Notes: generated from the letters alone by a model not told the origin. DNA of 64,000 nucleotides from Lachnospiraceae bacterium (GCA_017440045.1 JAFSIA010000023.1:1-64000); one strand, 5' to 3'; shown: positions 27,628 to 36,213, numbered from the stretch's first letter. A program made the numbers and translations.

Positions 27628-28422
27628 TTAACCTTTAAATTGTATTTTTTCACCCTTAGAACCAGTGGCATAGGTCCAGCCTAAACCTGTACCAAATCCA
27701 CCTTTTTTATAGTTGCCATTTTTGTCGTAGATTAAATAATCTACATATTCATCAATAGTATAGCAGTTAATGTCTATAATTTCGTTATTTTTTGTTAGTG
27801 AAAATTTAAGTAAAAGCTCTGGAAATCTTAAATCATTTACGGGCTCAGGTGTTCCTGCAACTACCCATCGAACAAGTCGATTTATGTATGGCTCAAGATG
27901 TGAACGTAAATTTACTTTTTCACCTGCAGTAAAATTTTTCGCAGATGCATCTCGTTGATGCTTCTCTAGTAATTTGATAACAATTGGATCTGTAATGTTA
28001 ACCTCTGAAACGATGGTATTTACATCAAATTCTGCCATGGCAACTTTAGGGGCTGTAGTTTGTTTAACGCTAATTGGCAAGTGTATAACACCTAAATTGG
28101 TTTCGATATCAGCGATAACATCTGTTTTGGGATTACCACCAGTGAAACGTGGTTTAATATTATTTGTAGCAGTGATATTTTTAATTTTGTTAATATAAGG
28201 AATAACATTCTTACTAAGTATGGAAGCATATACGAATTCGTCTGTATCGTTCATATTAAGGGAATTACTTTTTGCTTTTTGTAGAAGAATTTTATCTTCT
28301 AGTAATTCGACACAATAGTCTTCATATACATCTCCAAGTTTGTCTTCTCTTGAACCATGTGAAAGAGAAGCTATATTATAGTATTTCATAAGTCTTTGAA
28401 GACGTGGTGTTATTTCGTACAT
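27628..28422 (-). CDS. MspI-like type II restriction endonuclease
   Basis: The 264-residue protein recalls R.MspI (262 residues, cuts C^CGG) along its whole length: DKLGDVYEDYCVELL, GGNPKTD, MAEFDVNTI, KHQRDASAKNF, LEPYINRLVRWVV, and the end GFGTGLGWTYATGSKGEKIQFKG. Catalytic residues of MspI (Asp99, Asn117, Lys119) align with D101, S118 and K120 here, so the unusual Asn is replaced by Ser. ATG 28422 follows AAAGGAGGTTACTAT; an upstream in-frame ATG at 28509 lies beyond the promoter. Recognition of CCGG is inferred from the family. It converges with the methyltransferase genes and has its own promoter. Confidence 0.9.
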   Translation of the reverse strand: MYEITPRLQRLMKYYNIASLSHGSREDKLGDVYEDYCVELLEDKILLQKAKSNSLNMNDTDEFVYASILSKNVIPYINKIKNITATNNIKPRFTGGNPKTDVIADIETNLGVIHLPISVKQTTAPKVAMAEFDVNTIVSEVNITDPIVIKLLEKHQRDASAKNFTAGEKVNLRSHLEPYINRLVRWVVAGTPEPVNDLRFPELLLKFSLTKNNEIIDINCYTIDEYVDYLIYDKNGNYKKGGFGTGLGWTYATGSKGEKIQFKG

Positions 28423-28451
28423 ATAGTAACCTCCTTTGCAAATAATATATA

Positions 28452-28480
28452 ATTTTAGCAAAAAATGTCTAGAAAAGCAA
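28452..28480 (-). promoter_or_regulatory. Promoter of the MspI-like nuclease gene
   Basis: On the - strand TTGCTT (28475-28480) and TAAAAT (28452-28457) are exactly 17 bp apart, 30 bp ahead of the start codon. This lets the nuclease be expressed independently of the methyltransferases. The remaining intergenic bases to 28764 hold only the presumed left flank of the first IS200 remnant. Confidence 0.55.
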
Positions 28481-28764
28481 GAAAGTATGAAATGTCGTTT
28501 TAAGTACAAGAAGCTTTATGTTGTTATGATTACACGAAAATATATCAATTAAACAGTATGCCTAAAAACTATAATAAAATCTTATCGCTCTATTTACTAT
28601 AGAACATGATGTCCAGAGGTTTTTTATATATTCACATACATTAAATTCACCTGATATGCAGGTGTGTATCCAAATAGTTTTAGCTTCAAGTGAAAAAACT
28701 CCAGTGCTATAATATAATAAGTAAAGGTTCGCCAATCGTACTAAATAGCAAAGGAGATGTCCAA

Positions 28765-29291
28765 ATGGACAATAATAGTTTATCACACACAAAATAGACT
28801 TGATAATACCACATAGTATTTGCCCCAAAGTTTAGAAGAAAAGTGATATATAAGCAGTTAAAGCAAGATGTGGCACATAAATTAAGTGAACTATGCAAGA
28901 GAAAAGGTATAGAAATAATTGTGGCAGAGTGTATGCCAGACCATGTGCATATGTATGCATTCCACCTAAATTGAGTGTATCACAATTTATGGGGTATCTC
29001 AAAGGGAAAAGTGCGTTAATGATATTCGATAAGCATGCCAACTTAAAGTATAAGTTTGGAAACAGACATTTCTGGGCAGAAGGATATTATGTGAGTACAG
29101 TAGGTCTCAATGAAGTAACTATTAAAAAGTATATTCAGGGGCAAGAAAGTCACAATATTGCGATGGATAAATTGAGTGTCAAAGAGTACGAAGACCCTTT
29201 TAAGGGTAGCAAGCAGTACGAATGCCCTTTCGAGGGCTGCGACGAGTCAAGGACGTTAAAGCTTGAACAAAGTGAAAACCAGCGTCTTTAG
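28765..29291 (+). pseudogene. Decayed IS200/IS605-type tnpA (copy 1)
   Basis: The ATG after AAGGAGATGTCCAA begins MDNNSLSHTK, then hits TAG, TGA and TAA codons before YHIVFAPKFRRKVIY. The HUH motif region PDHVHM is present, but a frameshift follows; the other frame from about 28960 gives PPKLSVSQFMGYLKGKSALM and a full C-terminus (FWAEGYYVSTVG). This is a Y1 HUH transposase of the IS200 group, now inactive because of nonsense changes and a frameshift. Confidence 0.9.
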
Positions 29292-29328
29292 GCGCTGGCC
29301 GATAACAGCCCCTTATAGGGGCAAGCAA

Positions 29329-29349
29329 ACCACCCGTTTGACGGGTGGT
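29329..29349. mobile_element. IS200/IS605 right-end hairpin of copy 1
   Basis: An 8-bp perfect stem (ACCACCCG / CGGGTGGT) with a 5-nt loop lies 38 bp after the tnpA frame, where IS200-group elements carry the subterminal hairpin recognised by TnpA. Exact element ends were not determined. Confidence 0.6.
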
Positions 29350-29364
29350 CATGATTGCATTATG

Positions 29365-29390
29365 AAAACCGCGTGTAGTTGCGTGGTTTT
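29365..29390. mobile_element. Probable left-end hairpin of the second IS200 copy
   Basis: AAAACC pairs with GGTTTT around a GCG/TGC-containing loop, about 105 bp ahead of the second tnpA start. TCAAAAAAACTCC at about 29416 resembles GTGAAAAAACTCC at about 28689, upstream of copy 1, suggesting related left ends. Confidence 0.45.
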
Positions 29391-29494
29391 ATAGGAGCTT
29401 TAGCGATGTATTCAGTCAAAAAAACTCCTAATGTGTATAATAAGAATGTGATCTGTCAGTTATGTAAATAAAAACACTTTAGGAGGACAGTAAA

Positions 29495-29964
29495 ATGACG
29501 GAACAAAATACTGACATTAAGAGTTTGGCACATACAAAATGGAACTGTAGATATCATGTGGTGTTTGCACCGAAGTATCGAAGAAAGGTATTCTATAATG
29601 AGAAGAGAGAAAATATTAGAGAGATAATTATAATACTATGTCAGTGGAAAGGTGTGAATATTATAGAGGGATAAATATGCCCAGACCATGTACAACTTCC
29701 ACTGAGCATACCACCCAAAATGAGCGTTTCGGATTTATGGGATATCTAAAAGGTAAAAGTATTCTTATGATATTTCAGGAATATGGGAATACGAAATTTG
29801 CATATCGAAAATGCGAATTATGGTGCAAGGGATACTACGTCGATACAGTAGGGAAGGATACTGCAGCGATAAAAAGTTATATAGCCAATCGTCTAAAGCA
29901 AGATAAAGAAAAGGAACAATTGAGTCTATTTGAACTGAGAGACCCGTTTACAGGTAGTAAGTAA
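29495..29964 (+). pseudogene. Decayed IS200/IS605-type tnpA (copy 2, different subfamily)
   Basis: ATG 29495 follows AGGAGGACAGTAAA and gives MTEQNTDIKSLAHTKWNCRYHVVFAPKYRRK. A TAA replaces the Glu codon before ICPDHVQ (the HUH region, itself altered), and a frameshift near 29735 moves the rest (MGYLKGKSILMIF... ending DPFTGSK) into another frame. The product differs clearly from copy 1, so it is a separate insertion and not a duplicate. GCGCA-TTTG-TGCGC at 29996-30009 is the likely right-end hairpin. Confidence 0.9.
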
Positions 29965-30084
29965 ACCCTCGCGTAGCTGGTGGGTTGACTAAAAGGCGCA
30001 TTTGTGCGCGACTAGTAGTATTAGGGCTATACTCAAAAAAAACACCCCTATGAGGCTGGATGATTATCAATTAAATTTAAAGCT

Positions 30085-30189
30085 TCTGGTAAAAATGGTA
30101 AAACTAAATAATTAATGTGTTTTTACCAGATGTTTTACCAGAAATCAGGTAGAAAAAAATCGAAGATATGCTATAATGTGTCTGGTAAA
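30085..30189 (+). promoter_or_regulatory. Four TCTGGTAAA boxes around the promoter of the phosphatase gene
   Basis: TCTGGTAAA occurs at 30085-30093 and 30181-30189 and in inverse orientation at 30122-30130 and 30134-30142. The first three make an imperfect inverted repeat with arms over 20 nt. TATAAT at 30172-30177 lies directly before the last box. The layout looks like an operator set, or the arms of an old recombination site at the island border. Confidence 0.5.
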
Positions 30190-30262
30190 TTTAGAAAATA
30201 ACATTGTAATTAAAATAGAGAAAGACTAGTTAAACGAAGGGATAGAAAGGAATTTTGGTAAA

Positions 30263-30721
30263 ATGATCAAAGTATTATTCATTTGCCACGGCAATATCTG
30301 CCGTAGCACCATGGCGGAATCAGTCATGACCCACCTAGTTAAACAATCGCACCTAAACCACCTCATCTACATCAACTCAGCTGCTACAAGCCGTGAGGAA
30401 ATAGGTAATCCACCTCATTATGGCACGGTGAGTAAGCTGCGTCAGGTTGGGATACCGGTTGTGCCGCATAGGGCCACACAGATGACTGCGTCTGATTACA
30501 AAGAATATGACTATCTTATCGGTATGGACACCTACAATATTCGCAACATGCAACGTATTGCCGGTGGTGACCCGGACGGGAAGATTTATAAGCTTTTAAC
30601 CTTTGCCAATTCGGGAAGGGATATTGCTGACCCTTGGTATACAGGAAACTTTGACGAGACATACAATGATGTGTTGGAAGGCTGTCAGGCATTGCTTGAA
30701 GAAATAAGAAAAAGCTTATAA
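30263..30721 (+). CDS. Low-molecular-weight protein tyrosine phosphatase
   Basis: The 152-residue protein has the signature P-loop CHGNICRS (residues 9-16, Cys nucleophile and Arg) at the N-terminus and the general acid Asp in DPWYTGNFDETY (residues about 133-144). It hydrolyses phosphotyrosine; in Firmicutes such enzymes often oppose BY-kinases that control exopolysaccharide, but no kinase gene is near. The base composition is more GC-rich than the island to its left. It is monocistronic: TATAAT at 30172 upstream, strong hairpin downstream. ATG 30263 follows AAAGGAATTTTGGTAAA. Confidence 0.92.
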   Translation: MIKVLFICHGNICRSTMAESVMTHLVKQSHLNHLIYINSAATSREEIGNPPHYGTVSKLRQVGIPVVPHRATQMTASDYKEYDYLIGMDTYNIRNMQRIAGGDPDGKIYKLLTFANSGRDIADPWYTGNFDETYNDVLEGCQALLEEIRKSL

Positions 30722-30811
30722 CCTGCGAATAATAAACAAGCATGACAGAATCAAAAACAACAAGTAAACAAAAGATAGGACAAAAGAAAATTTAAAATAA
30801 TATAAAAAATT

Positions 30812-30911
30812 AAAAAAGACTTTTATCTAAAAGATGAACTGCTTATCCAAAGCATAATATAAATTTTGCCTTGGTAATACCAGCGTTCAATCTTAGGTAA
30901 AAGTCTTTTTT
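30812..30911. terminator. Long bidirectional terminator-like hairpin (possible structured RNA)
   Basis: A 19-bp outer stem (AAAAAAGACTTTTATCTAA with TTAGGTAAAAGTCTTTTTT, one G-T pair) encloses 62 nt that contain a TGCTT/AAGCA stem and the dyad TGGTAATACCA. T runs close both strands. It separates the phosphatase gene from the spoIIIA operon. The large inner part is more than a plain terminator needs. Confidence 0.65.
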
Positions 30912-30932
30912 TAAATCTTCTAAAGAAAGTAG

Positions 30933-30960
30933 TCATAACTTGTACCAGATTTCATATATT
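30933..30960 (+). promoter_or_regulatory. Possible sigma-E promoter of the spoIIIA operon
   Basis: TCATAAC (30933-30939) and CATATATT (30953-30960), 13 bp apart, resemble the sigma-E pattern KMATATT - N13-15 - CATACAHT and would start transcription just before the ribosome binding site. spoIIIA operons are sigma-E controlled in known spore formers. Confidence 0.45.
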
Positions 30961-30980
30961 GCATATGAAGGAGGGTTGAT

Positions 30981-31871
30981 ATGAGTAAGTCGATTGTTGA
31001 TGTTTTGCCGGTAGGCTTTAGGAAATATTTAAGCATTATTAATATAGATGGTGTGGAGGAGATTAGGCTTAGGGCGGACAAGAATGCTATTTTGTATTTT
31101 GGTGGCAATGAAGGGGAGCTTGTTACTGATTATATTGTAAGCTTAGATGATATAAAGGAGACTCTTTCCTATATTTCTATGTTTTCATTGTATGCTTATG
31201 AGGACGACATTAAAGAGGGATTTATAACTATTAAAGGTGGCCATAGAGTTGGTTTAGCTGGGAAGATTGTCAGGGAGAATGGAAGGATAAAAACTATTGG
31301 AAATATTTCGTCCATTAATATTCGTGTCAGTCATGAGGTTAAGGGCTGTAGCAGATGTGTTTTGCCTTCTATTACGGAGGATAACAAGATTTTTAATACT
31401 CTTATAATCTCGCCGCCGGGTGCAGGAAAGACCACTCTTTTAAGAGATGTTGTAAGGGAGCTTTCGGATACATATAAGAGAAAGGTGTCGCTGGTGGATG
31501 AGCGAAGTGAGATTGCAGCCTGTTATATGGGTGTTCCGCAGAATGATGTGGGCATACGGACTGATGTGTATGATGACTGCAAGAAGACCGAGGGGCTGAT
31601 GCTTATGATTAGAGCTATGTCGCCGCAGGTGGTGGCTGTGGATGAGATTGGTGGGTTGGATGATATAAATAGTCTCATAGATGCCAGCAGATGTGGGTGC
31701 AATATTGTGGCAACCATACATGGAGATAGTATTGAGGATGTTATGGGGAAGAGTTTTATGTCAATTTTGGATAAGGACAGGCTGTTTTCGAGGTTTATCG
31801 TTTTGAGTAATGATAGTGCCAGAAGGATAAGTGTTTATGATGAAAACGGTGCTGTGCTTACAGAGAGGTAG
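30981..31871 (+). CDS. spoIIIAA: Stage III sporulation protein AA (ATPase)
   Basis: The 296-residue protein is a secretion-type ATPase with Walker A PPGAGKTT (residues about 139-146) and VVAVDEIGG (Walker B). It is distantly related to type II/IV secretion ATPases and powers the SpoIIIA-SpoIIQ feeding-tube channel between mother cell and forespore. It is the first gene of a complete AA-AH operon. ATG follows GAAGGAGGGTTGAT. Length is close to B. subtilis SpoIIIAA (about 307). Confidence 0.96.
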   Translation: MSKSIVDVLPVGFRKYLSIINIDGVEEIRLRADKNAILYFGGNEGELVTDYIVSLDDIKETLSYISMFSLYAYEDDIKEGFITIKGGHRVGLAGKIVRENGRIKTIGNISSINIRVSHEVKGCSRCVLPSITEDNKIFNTLIISPPGAGKTTLLRDVVRELSDTYKRKVSLVDERSEIAACYMGVPQNDVGIRTDVYDDCKKTEGLMLMIRAMSPQVVAVDEIGGLDDINSLIDASRCGCNIVATIHGDSIEDVMGKSFMSILDKDRLFSRFIVLSNDSARRISVYDENGAVLTER

Positions 31872-31901
31872 TAAGCATAAAATAAGAAATCAGGTGTCTG
31901 T

Positions 31902-32423
31902 ATGTTTAAATTTATAGGGATTAGTTTGCTTCTTTTAGCATCCTTTGCCGCAGGCTGCTTGCTTGCCTTTCAGATAAGGCAGAGGGTGGAGGAGCTTATA
32001 TACTTACGAAAGCTTATGTTTATATTTAAGGGTGAGCTGGAATATAAGAATGCAATGCTTCCGGATGCCTTTAAAACAGTGGCGTCCAAGGCAAAGGGAC
32101 CATATGATGAGCTGTTTTATCAGCTGGCGGTAAAGACGGAGGAGAATTTTTCTAAGCCTATTAGCGAGCTTTTTTCAGAAAAAATTGATGCTGTTTTATC
32201 TGGGAACAGTTATTTGAAAGCAGCTGATTTGAAGCTGTTTAAGGAATTGGGTGAAACTCTTGGATTTCAAAATCAAAAGATGCAGCTAAACAATATTGAT
32301 TTGTACATAGACAGGCTGTCAAATACCATAGAGGAAGAGCGAGACAAGATGGAGCAGGAGGTAAAGGTATATAGGACCTTGGCCATGATGACAGGTGTAC
32401 TTGTATCAATAGTGCTCATATAA
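31902..32423 (+). CDS. spoIIIAB: Stage III sporulation protein AB
   Basis: The 173-residue protein has an N-terminal membrane segment (FIGISLLLLASFAAGCLLAF), a helical middle with E-R-rich stretches (LRKLMFIFKGELEYKNAMLP), and a hydrophobic C-terminal end (LAMMTGVLVSIVLI), resembling GspF-like channel components. Length matches SpoIIIAB (about 171). It is part of the mother-cell channel needed for forespore development. It follows spoIIIAA by 30 bp. Confidence 0.95.
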   Translation: MFKFIGISLLLLASFAAGCLLAFQIRQRVEELIYLRKLMFIFKGELEYKNAMLPDAFKTVASKAKGPYDELFYQLAVKTEENFSKPISELFSEKIDAVLSGNSYLKAADLKLFKELGETLGFQNQKMQLNNIDLYIDRLSNTIEEERDKMEQEVKVYRTLAMMTGVLVSIVLI

Positions 32424-32457
32424 CTTAAGTACTCATAAACTAGTGGGAGGATACATT

Positions 32458-32652
32458 GTGGACGTAAATTTGATTTTTAAGATTGCTGCGGTAGGTATAC
32501 TTGTGTCGGTTATCAGCCAGATATTAAAGCAGAGTGGCAGGGAGGAACACGCATTTTTGGTAAGTCTTGCAGGACTTCTGCTGGTGCTGTTTTGGGTTGT
32601 TCCCATCATTTATGATTTGTTTGATACCATAAAGAGTTTATTTATGCTGTAG
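32458..32652 (+). CDS. spoIIIAC: Stage III sporulation protein AC
   Basis: This 64-residue protein with two membrane helices (DVNLIFKIAAVGILVSVISQIL; FLVSLAGLLLVLFWVVPIIYDLF) matches SpoIIIAC in size and layout. GTG 32458 was chosen, 7 nt after GGAGG. The longer reading from GTG 32443 places the ribosome binding site inside the gene. It forms part of the mother-cell membrane channel. Confidence 0.93.
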   Translation: MDVNLIFKIAAVGILVSVISQILKQSGREEHAFLVSLAGLLLVLFWVVPIIYDLFDTIKSLFML

Positions 32653-32662
32653 GAGGTTTTGC

Positions 32663-33055
32663 TTGAATTTCTTTGGATTGGCTGTGGTGACGGTACTGTC
32701 TGCGCTTATGGCTGTGTATTTTAAATCAATCAAATCGGAATATGGACTCTTTATATCCCTGGCTATTTGCACCATGTCCATTGGATTTGGCATATCTAAG
32801 CTTCAGTATTTTGTGGATATGATAGAGACCATTCGAATGTATATAGGTCTTGATGTAGCCTACATAGAGATAATTTTTAAGATTATAGGGATTTCATATG
32901 TGGCTGAGTTTTCAGCTGATGTCTGCAAGGATTGTGGCTATTCTTCCATGGCAAATCAGATTCATGTGGTGGGAAAGCTGACTGTGCTCTGTATAAGTAT
33001 GCCTATTATCTTAGCACTTTTGGAAACTATTAATAATATCTTGGGGGAGATGTAG
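32663..33055 (+). CDS. spoIIIAD: Stage III sporulation protein AD
   Basis: The 130-residue protein has four hydrophobic stretches (FGLAVVTVLSALMAVYF; LFISLAICTMSIGFGI; IIFKIIGISYVAEFSADVC; LTVLCISMPIILALLETI). Size and YVAEFSADVCKD are typical for SpoIIIAD. It starts at TTG 32663 after AGGAGGTTTTGC and ends immediately before spoIIIAE. Confidence 0.94.
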   Translation: MNFFGLAVVTVLSALMAVYFKSIKSEYGLFISLAICTMSIGFGISKLQYFVDMIETIRMYIGLDVAYIEIIFKIIGISYVAEFSADVCKDCGYSSMANQIHVVGKLTVLCISMPIILALLETINNILGEM

Positions 33056-34228
33056 ATGAGGCGGTTAAATAAGAAAATGACTTTAATATTTTTCTGCTTG
33101 TTTTGTATAACATCGCCCATATCATACGTGTATGCGGCAGATTATAATGCCCTAAATCCCAGAAGTATTTCTGACAGTTATGCTGATGATATCGATATGT
33201 CAATGTATGATTTCGATGAGATAGACAAGCTTCTTGATGAGGAGGGGCATAGCGATTTGTCTTTTTCTGAGCTTTTGCCACAGCTGTTAAGTGGTGAATC
33301 GGAGGATGTCTTTTCTGAGATATTTAAAATGGCTGGTGATAAGCTGTTTGGAGAGCTTAGCTACAATAAGGACATTATTATAAGGGTTGTCTTGCTCGCT
33401 GTGGCTGCGGCGATTTTGTCCAAGCTTTCAGCTATGTTCTCGGGCAGTAATATGTCTGATATGGGCTTTTTTGCAGTCTATTCCATACTTATGGTTGTGC
33501 TTATAACGGCATTCGCAGTCAATGCCACTGTGGCGGAGGATATCGTAGGAATCTTAGTGTCATTTATGAAATGTCTCATTCCGGCATTCTTTCTGGCAGT
33601 GGGGGCTAGTCAAGGCGTAAGCGCGGCTTTGGGAATGTACGAGCTTGCCCTTGTATCTATTATGGCCGTTGAATATGTGATTTTAAACTTTGTTATTCCG
33701 GCGGTTAGTATTTATGTGATTATAATGATTCTAAACAATATATTGGCGGAAGATTATCTGTCCAAATTTGCATCTGTCATAGAAACGCTTATTGAGTGGT
33801 GCATAAAGATTGTGCCAACTATTGCTTTGGGAATTAATCTTATAGCCAGTATTGTTTTACCTAGCGTGGATTTCGCCAAGTCCAGAGGATACAGGAAAAT
33901 ATTTAGCCTCATACCGGGCATTGGCAATAGCGTTGATTCGTTTGTTGAAATTATAGCAGGTTCAGGTTCTCTTATTAAAAATGTCATTGGTGGCGCAGCG
34001 CTTATTATAATCATTGTTTTAGTTGTGATTCCTGTCATAAAGCTTTTAGTGACCTGCCTTATGTACAAGATAACTGCTGCCATTGTGCAGCCTGTGTCTG
34101 ATAAGAGGGTTGTGTCATCGGTGGAGATTATGGCAAAGGGTGCAAATATGCTATACAGGATAGCCTTATCTTGCGGTTTGCTATTTTTCCTTACTATAGC
34201 TATTGTGTGCCTGGGCACGGGAAGGTAG
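33056..34228 (+). CDS. spoIIIAE: Stage III sporulation protein AE
   Basis: The 390-residue polytopic membrane protein has a cleavable signal-like start (TLIFFCLFCITSPISYVYA), an acidic segment (residues about 30-95) and then seven or eight hydrophobic helices. SpoIIIAE is the main polytopic subunit of the SpoIIIA channel. The start ATG at 33056 touches the spoIIIAD stop, so they are translationally coupled. Confidence 0.95.
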   Translation: MRRLNKKMTLIFFCLFCITSPISYVYAADYNALNPRSISDSYADDIDMSMYDFDEIDKLLDEEGHSDLSFSELLPQLLSGESEDVFSEIFKMAGDKLFGELSYNKDIIIRVVLLAVAAAILSKLSAMFSGSNMSDMGFFAVYSILMVVLITAFAVNATVAEDIVGILVSFMKCLIPAFFLAVGASQGVSAALGMYELALVSIMAVEYVILNFVIPAVSIYVIIMILNNILAEDYLSKFASVIETLIEWCIKIVPTIALGINLIASIVLPSVDFAKSRGYRKIFSLIPGIGNSVDSFVEIIAGSGSLIKNVIGGAALIIIIVLVVIPVIKLLVTCLMYKITAAIVQPVSDKRVVSSVEIMAKGANMLYRIALSCGLLFFLTIAIVCLGTGR

Positions 34229-34233
34229 GGAGT

Positions 34234-34839
34234 ATGACTGAGTTTCTTGGATATATAAAAAATATAGGCTTTTTCCTCATTCTTATGTCCGTGGTCTGCA
34301 ATGCCATGCCGGGAGAAAGCTACAAGAAGTACTGCAGGCTTTTTTGCGGACTAGTGCTGGTGGTCCTTGTCATTAACCCGTTTTATGAGTTTTTAAATTA
34401 TGATGGTGACATAAAGGACATTTTTGTGTCAAACAATTATCAGTCTCAGCTTAATGAGCTTGAAAATCAGCTTTACCTACAGCAAAGAGGTATTGATGAG
34501 CAGGTAATAAATCAATATGAGCAGTTATTGATTAGTAATGTATCAGGCATTGTAAAGGAGGCAGGCTTATATTTGGCTGATGTGAAGGTGCAGCTTGATG
34601 ATAAGGCGGCTACAGTAGAGCTTCAGAATATAACGCTATATGTCACTGATGAATACAGAGATAGCCATGAATATAAAGAGAGATATTTAACCTCTGAATT
34701 ATCAGATGAAAAAATACAGATAGATAAGATTACCATAGGTCAGGAAGTCATTGACAATCCAAGCTACCTGCAGATTATACAAAATATTTCAAAATATCTC
34801 TCCATAGATGAAAGTATGATAACTATCGAAGAAGTGTAG
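34234..34839 (+). CDS. spoIIIAF: Stage III sporulation protein AF
   Basis: The 201-residue protein has two N-terminal membrane helices (IGFFLILMSVVCNAMPG; GLVLVVLVINPFYEF) and an extracytoplasmic domain with a ring-building-motif-like fold (about residues 120-195), as in B. subtilis SpoIIIAF (206 residues). ATG 34234 was chosen after GGAAGGTAGGG; an in-frame start at 34171 would lie deep in spoIIIAE. Confidence 0.93.
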   Translation: MTEFLGYIKNIGFFLILMSVVCNAMPGESYKKYCRLFCGLVLVVLVINPFYEFLNYDGDIKDIFVSNNYQSQLNELENQLYLQQRGIDEQVINQYEQLLISNVSGIVKEAGLYLADVKVQLDDKAATVELQNITLYVTDEYRDSHEYKERYLTSELSDEKIQIDKITIGQEVIDNPSYLQIIQNISKYLSIDESMITIEEV

Positions 34840-34903
34840 AAGCATTATAAAGAAGCATAAAAGAAGTATAGAGGCAGTAAAAGTGGATTAAAGGGGTGTT
34901 TTA

Positions 34904-35566
34904 GTGGAAAAGTCTCATAAAAAAATGAAATTTGATATGGATAAATGGAAGGATATACTTAAAAAAATAACTATCGATAAGTGGCTTTTAATGGGTGCAG
35001 CAGGTATAGTGCTTATCCTTTGTAGTGACAGCTGTAGCACAAATACGACTAAAGATAATGATACAGGTTACTCTTTATCAGATATTCAAAATGGAGATGA
35101 TTCGTCTGCTGGAGATGGAGGTAATATAGTTTCTTCATATGCCGGAGCTGGTGTAAACAGCATTAATATGGACTCATATGTGTCTTCACTTGAGGATAAG
35201 CTTGAAAATATTCTAATGTCTGTAGAAGGTGCAGGAAAGGTTCAGGTTATGATAACTGTTAAGGGGTCTGCCACTAAGGAGGTCTTAATGGAGGAACCCT
35301 ATGAGGAAAAAAATGAGACTAAAGATGACGGTGCAGGTGGTCGAAGTGACTTAAATGAAAAATCTCATGGTGAAAATGTTGTATACACAGAAAATGACAG
35401 TGGCACATCACCCTTTGTCATAGCGGAGGAGCTTCCACAGGTGGAAGGTGTGGCTGTGGTAGCCCAGGGTGGAGAAAATATATCAGTAAAAGAAAAAATT
35501 ACTAGTATAATTAAGGCATTATTTGACATAGAGATAAATAAAATAGCAGTAGGGAAAATGAAATAG
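34904..35566 (+). CDS. spoIIIAG: Stage III sporulation protein AG
   Basis: The 220-residue protein has one N-terminal membrane helix (LLMGAAGIVLILC) and an intermembrane part. SpoIIIAG forms a large oligomeric ring; the ring-building segments are SLEDKLENILMSVEGAGKVQVMITV-like (residues about 85-125) and the C-terminal VEGVAVVAQGGENISVKEKI. Start is GTG 34904 after AAAGGGGTGTTTTA. Confidence 0.95.
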   Translation: MEKSHKKMKFDMDKWKDILKKITIDKWLLMGAAGIVLILCSDSCSTNTTKDNDTGYSLSDIQNGDDSSAGDGGNIVSSYAGAGVNSINMDSYVSSLEDKLENILMSVEGAGKVQVMITVKGSATKEVLMEEPYEEKNETKDDGAGGRSDLNEKSHGENVVYTENDSGTSPFVIAEELPQVEGVAVVAQGGENISVKEKITSIIKALFDIEINKIAVGKMK

Positions 35567-35592
35567 AAGCGTTTATGCTGGAAAGAGGTAAT

Positions 35593-36213
35593 GTGAAAAG
35601 GATATTTAAAAAGAATCAGATTATTATTACAGCGCTGGCGGCTCTCCTTGCGGTGGCAGGCTACTTAAATTACACTGAGAAAAACACAGCAGATAAAGCG
35701 GATAGCAATATTGCAGGCAATGACAAGCAGGTTTCAGCCAATGAGAGTCCATCTGAGGAAACTCTAGGTGCGTCGGCTGACAATTCAGACATTGAAAGCA
35801 ATGACCAGGAGGTGACAGGTACACCGGGTGAAGCTATATTTGTAAATGCGTCAGGCACAGTTGATTTCATAGTTGAGGCAAAGATGTCTAAGGAATACGC
35901 CAGAGTGACTATGGAGGAATCATTACAGGAGATTATAGGAAATACGGAGCTGTCTTCGGTGGAAAAGCAGTCTGCTGTGGACAGAATGGTTGAGATTACT
36001 GAGATTTCCGAGAGGGAAATTGCTGCTGAAAACCTAATAATGGCTAAGGGCTACAGTGATGTTGTAGTAACTATGACTGATGACTATGTGGATGTGATTG
36101 TTGTGGCAGATGAGATGGACACTGTGACAAGAGCACAGATTGAAGACATCGTTAAGCGCAAAATGGAAGTGGAAGCTGACAAGATTACTATTAATGTTAT
36201 CGAAGTAGATTAA
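35593..36213 (+). CDS. spoIIIAH: Stage III sporulation protein AH
   Basis: The 206-residue protein has one N-terminal membrane helix (IIITALAALLAVAGYLNY), an acidic linker and a C-terminal ring-forming domain (AKMSKEYARVTMEESLQEII; MAKGYSDVVVTMTDDYVDVIV). SpoIIIAH docks with SpoIIQ of the forespore in model organisms; no spoIIQ is in this window. GTG 35593 follows AAAGAGG; ATG 35575 is an alternative start adding six residues. Confidence 0.94.
   Translation: MKRIFKKNQIIITALAALLAVAGYLNYTEKNTADKADSNIAGNDKQVSANESPSEETLGASADNSDIESNDQEVTGTPGEAIFVNASGTVDFIVEAKMSKEYARVTMEESLQEIIGNTELSSVEKQSAVDRMVEITEISEREIAAENLIMAKGYSDVVVTMTDDYVDVIVVADEMDTVTRAQIEDIVKRKMEVEADKITINVIEVD

Noticed and set aside
28562..29041. 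Open frames on the - strand over the first IS200 remnant
   Set aside because: They are antisense to the decayed tnpA and have no conserved domain.
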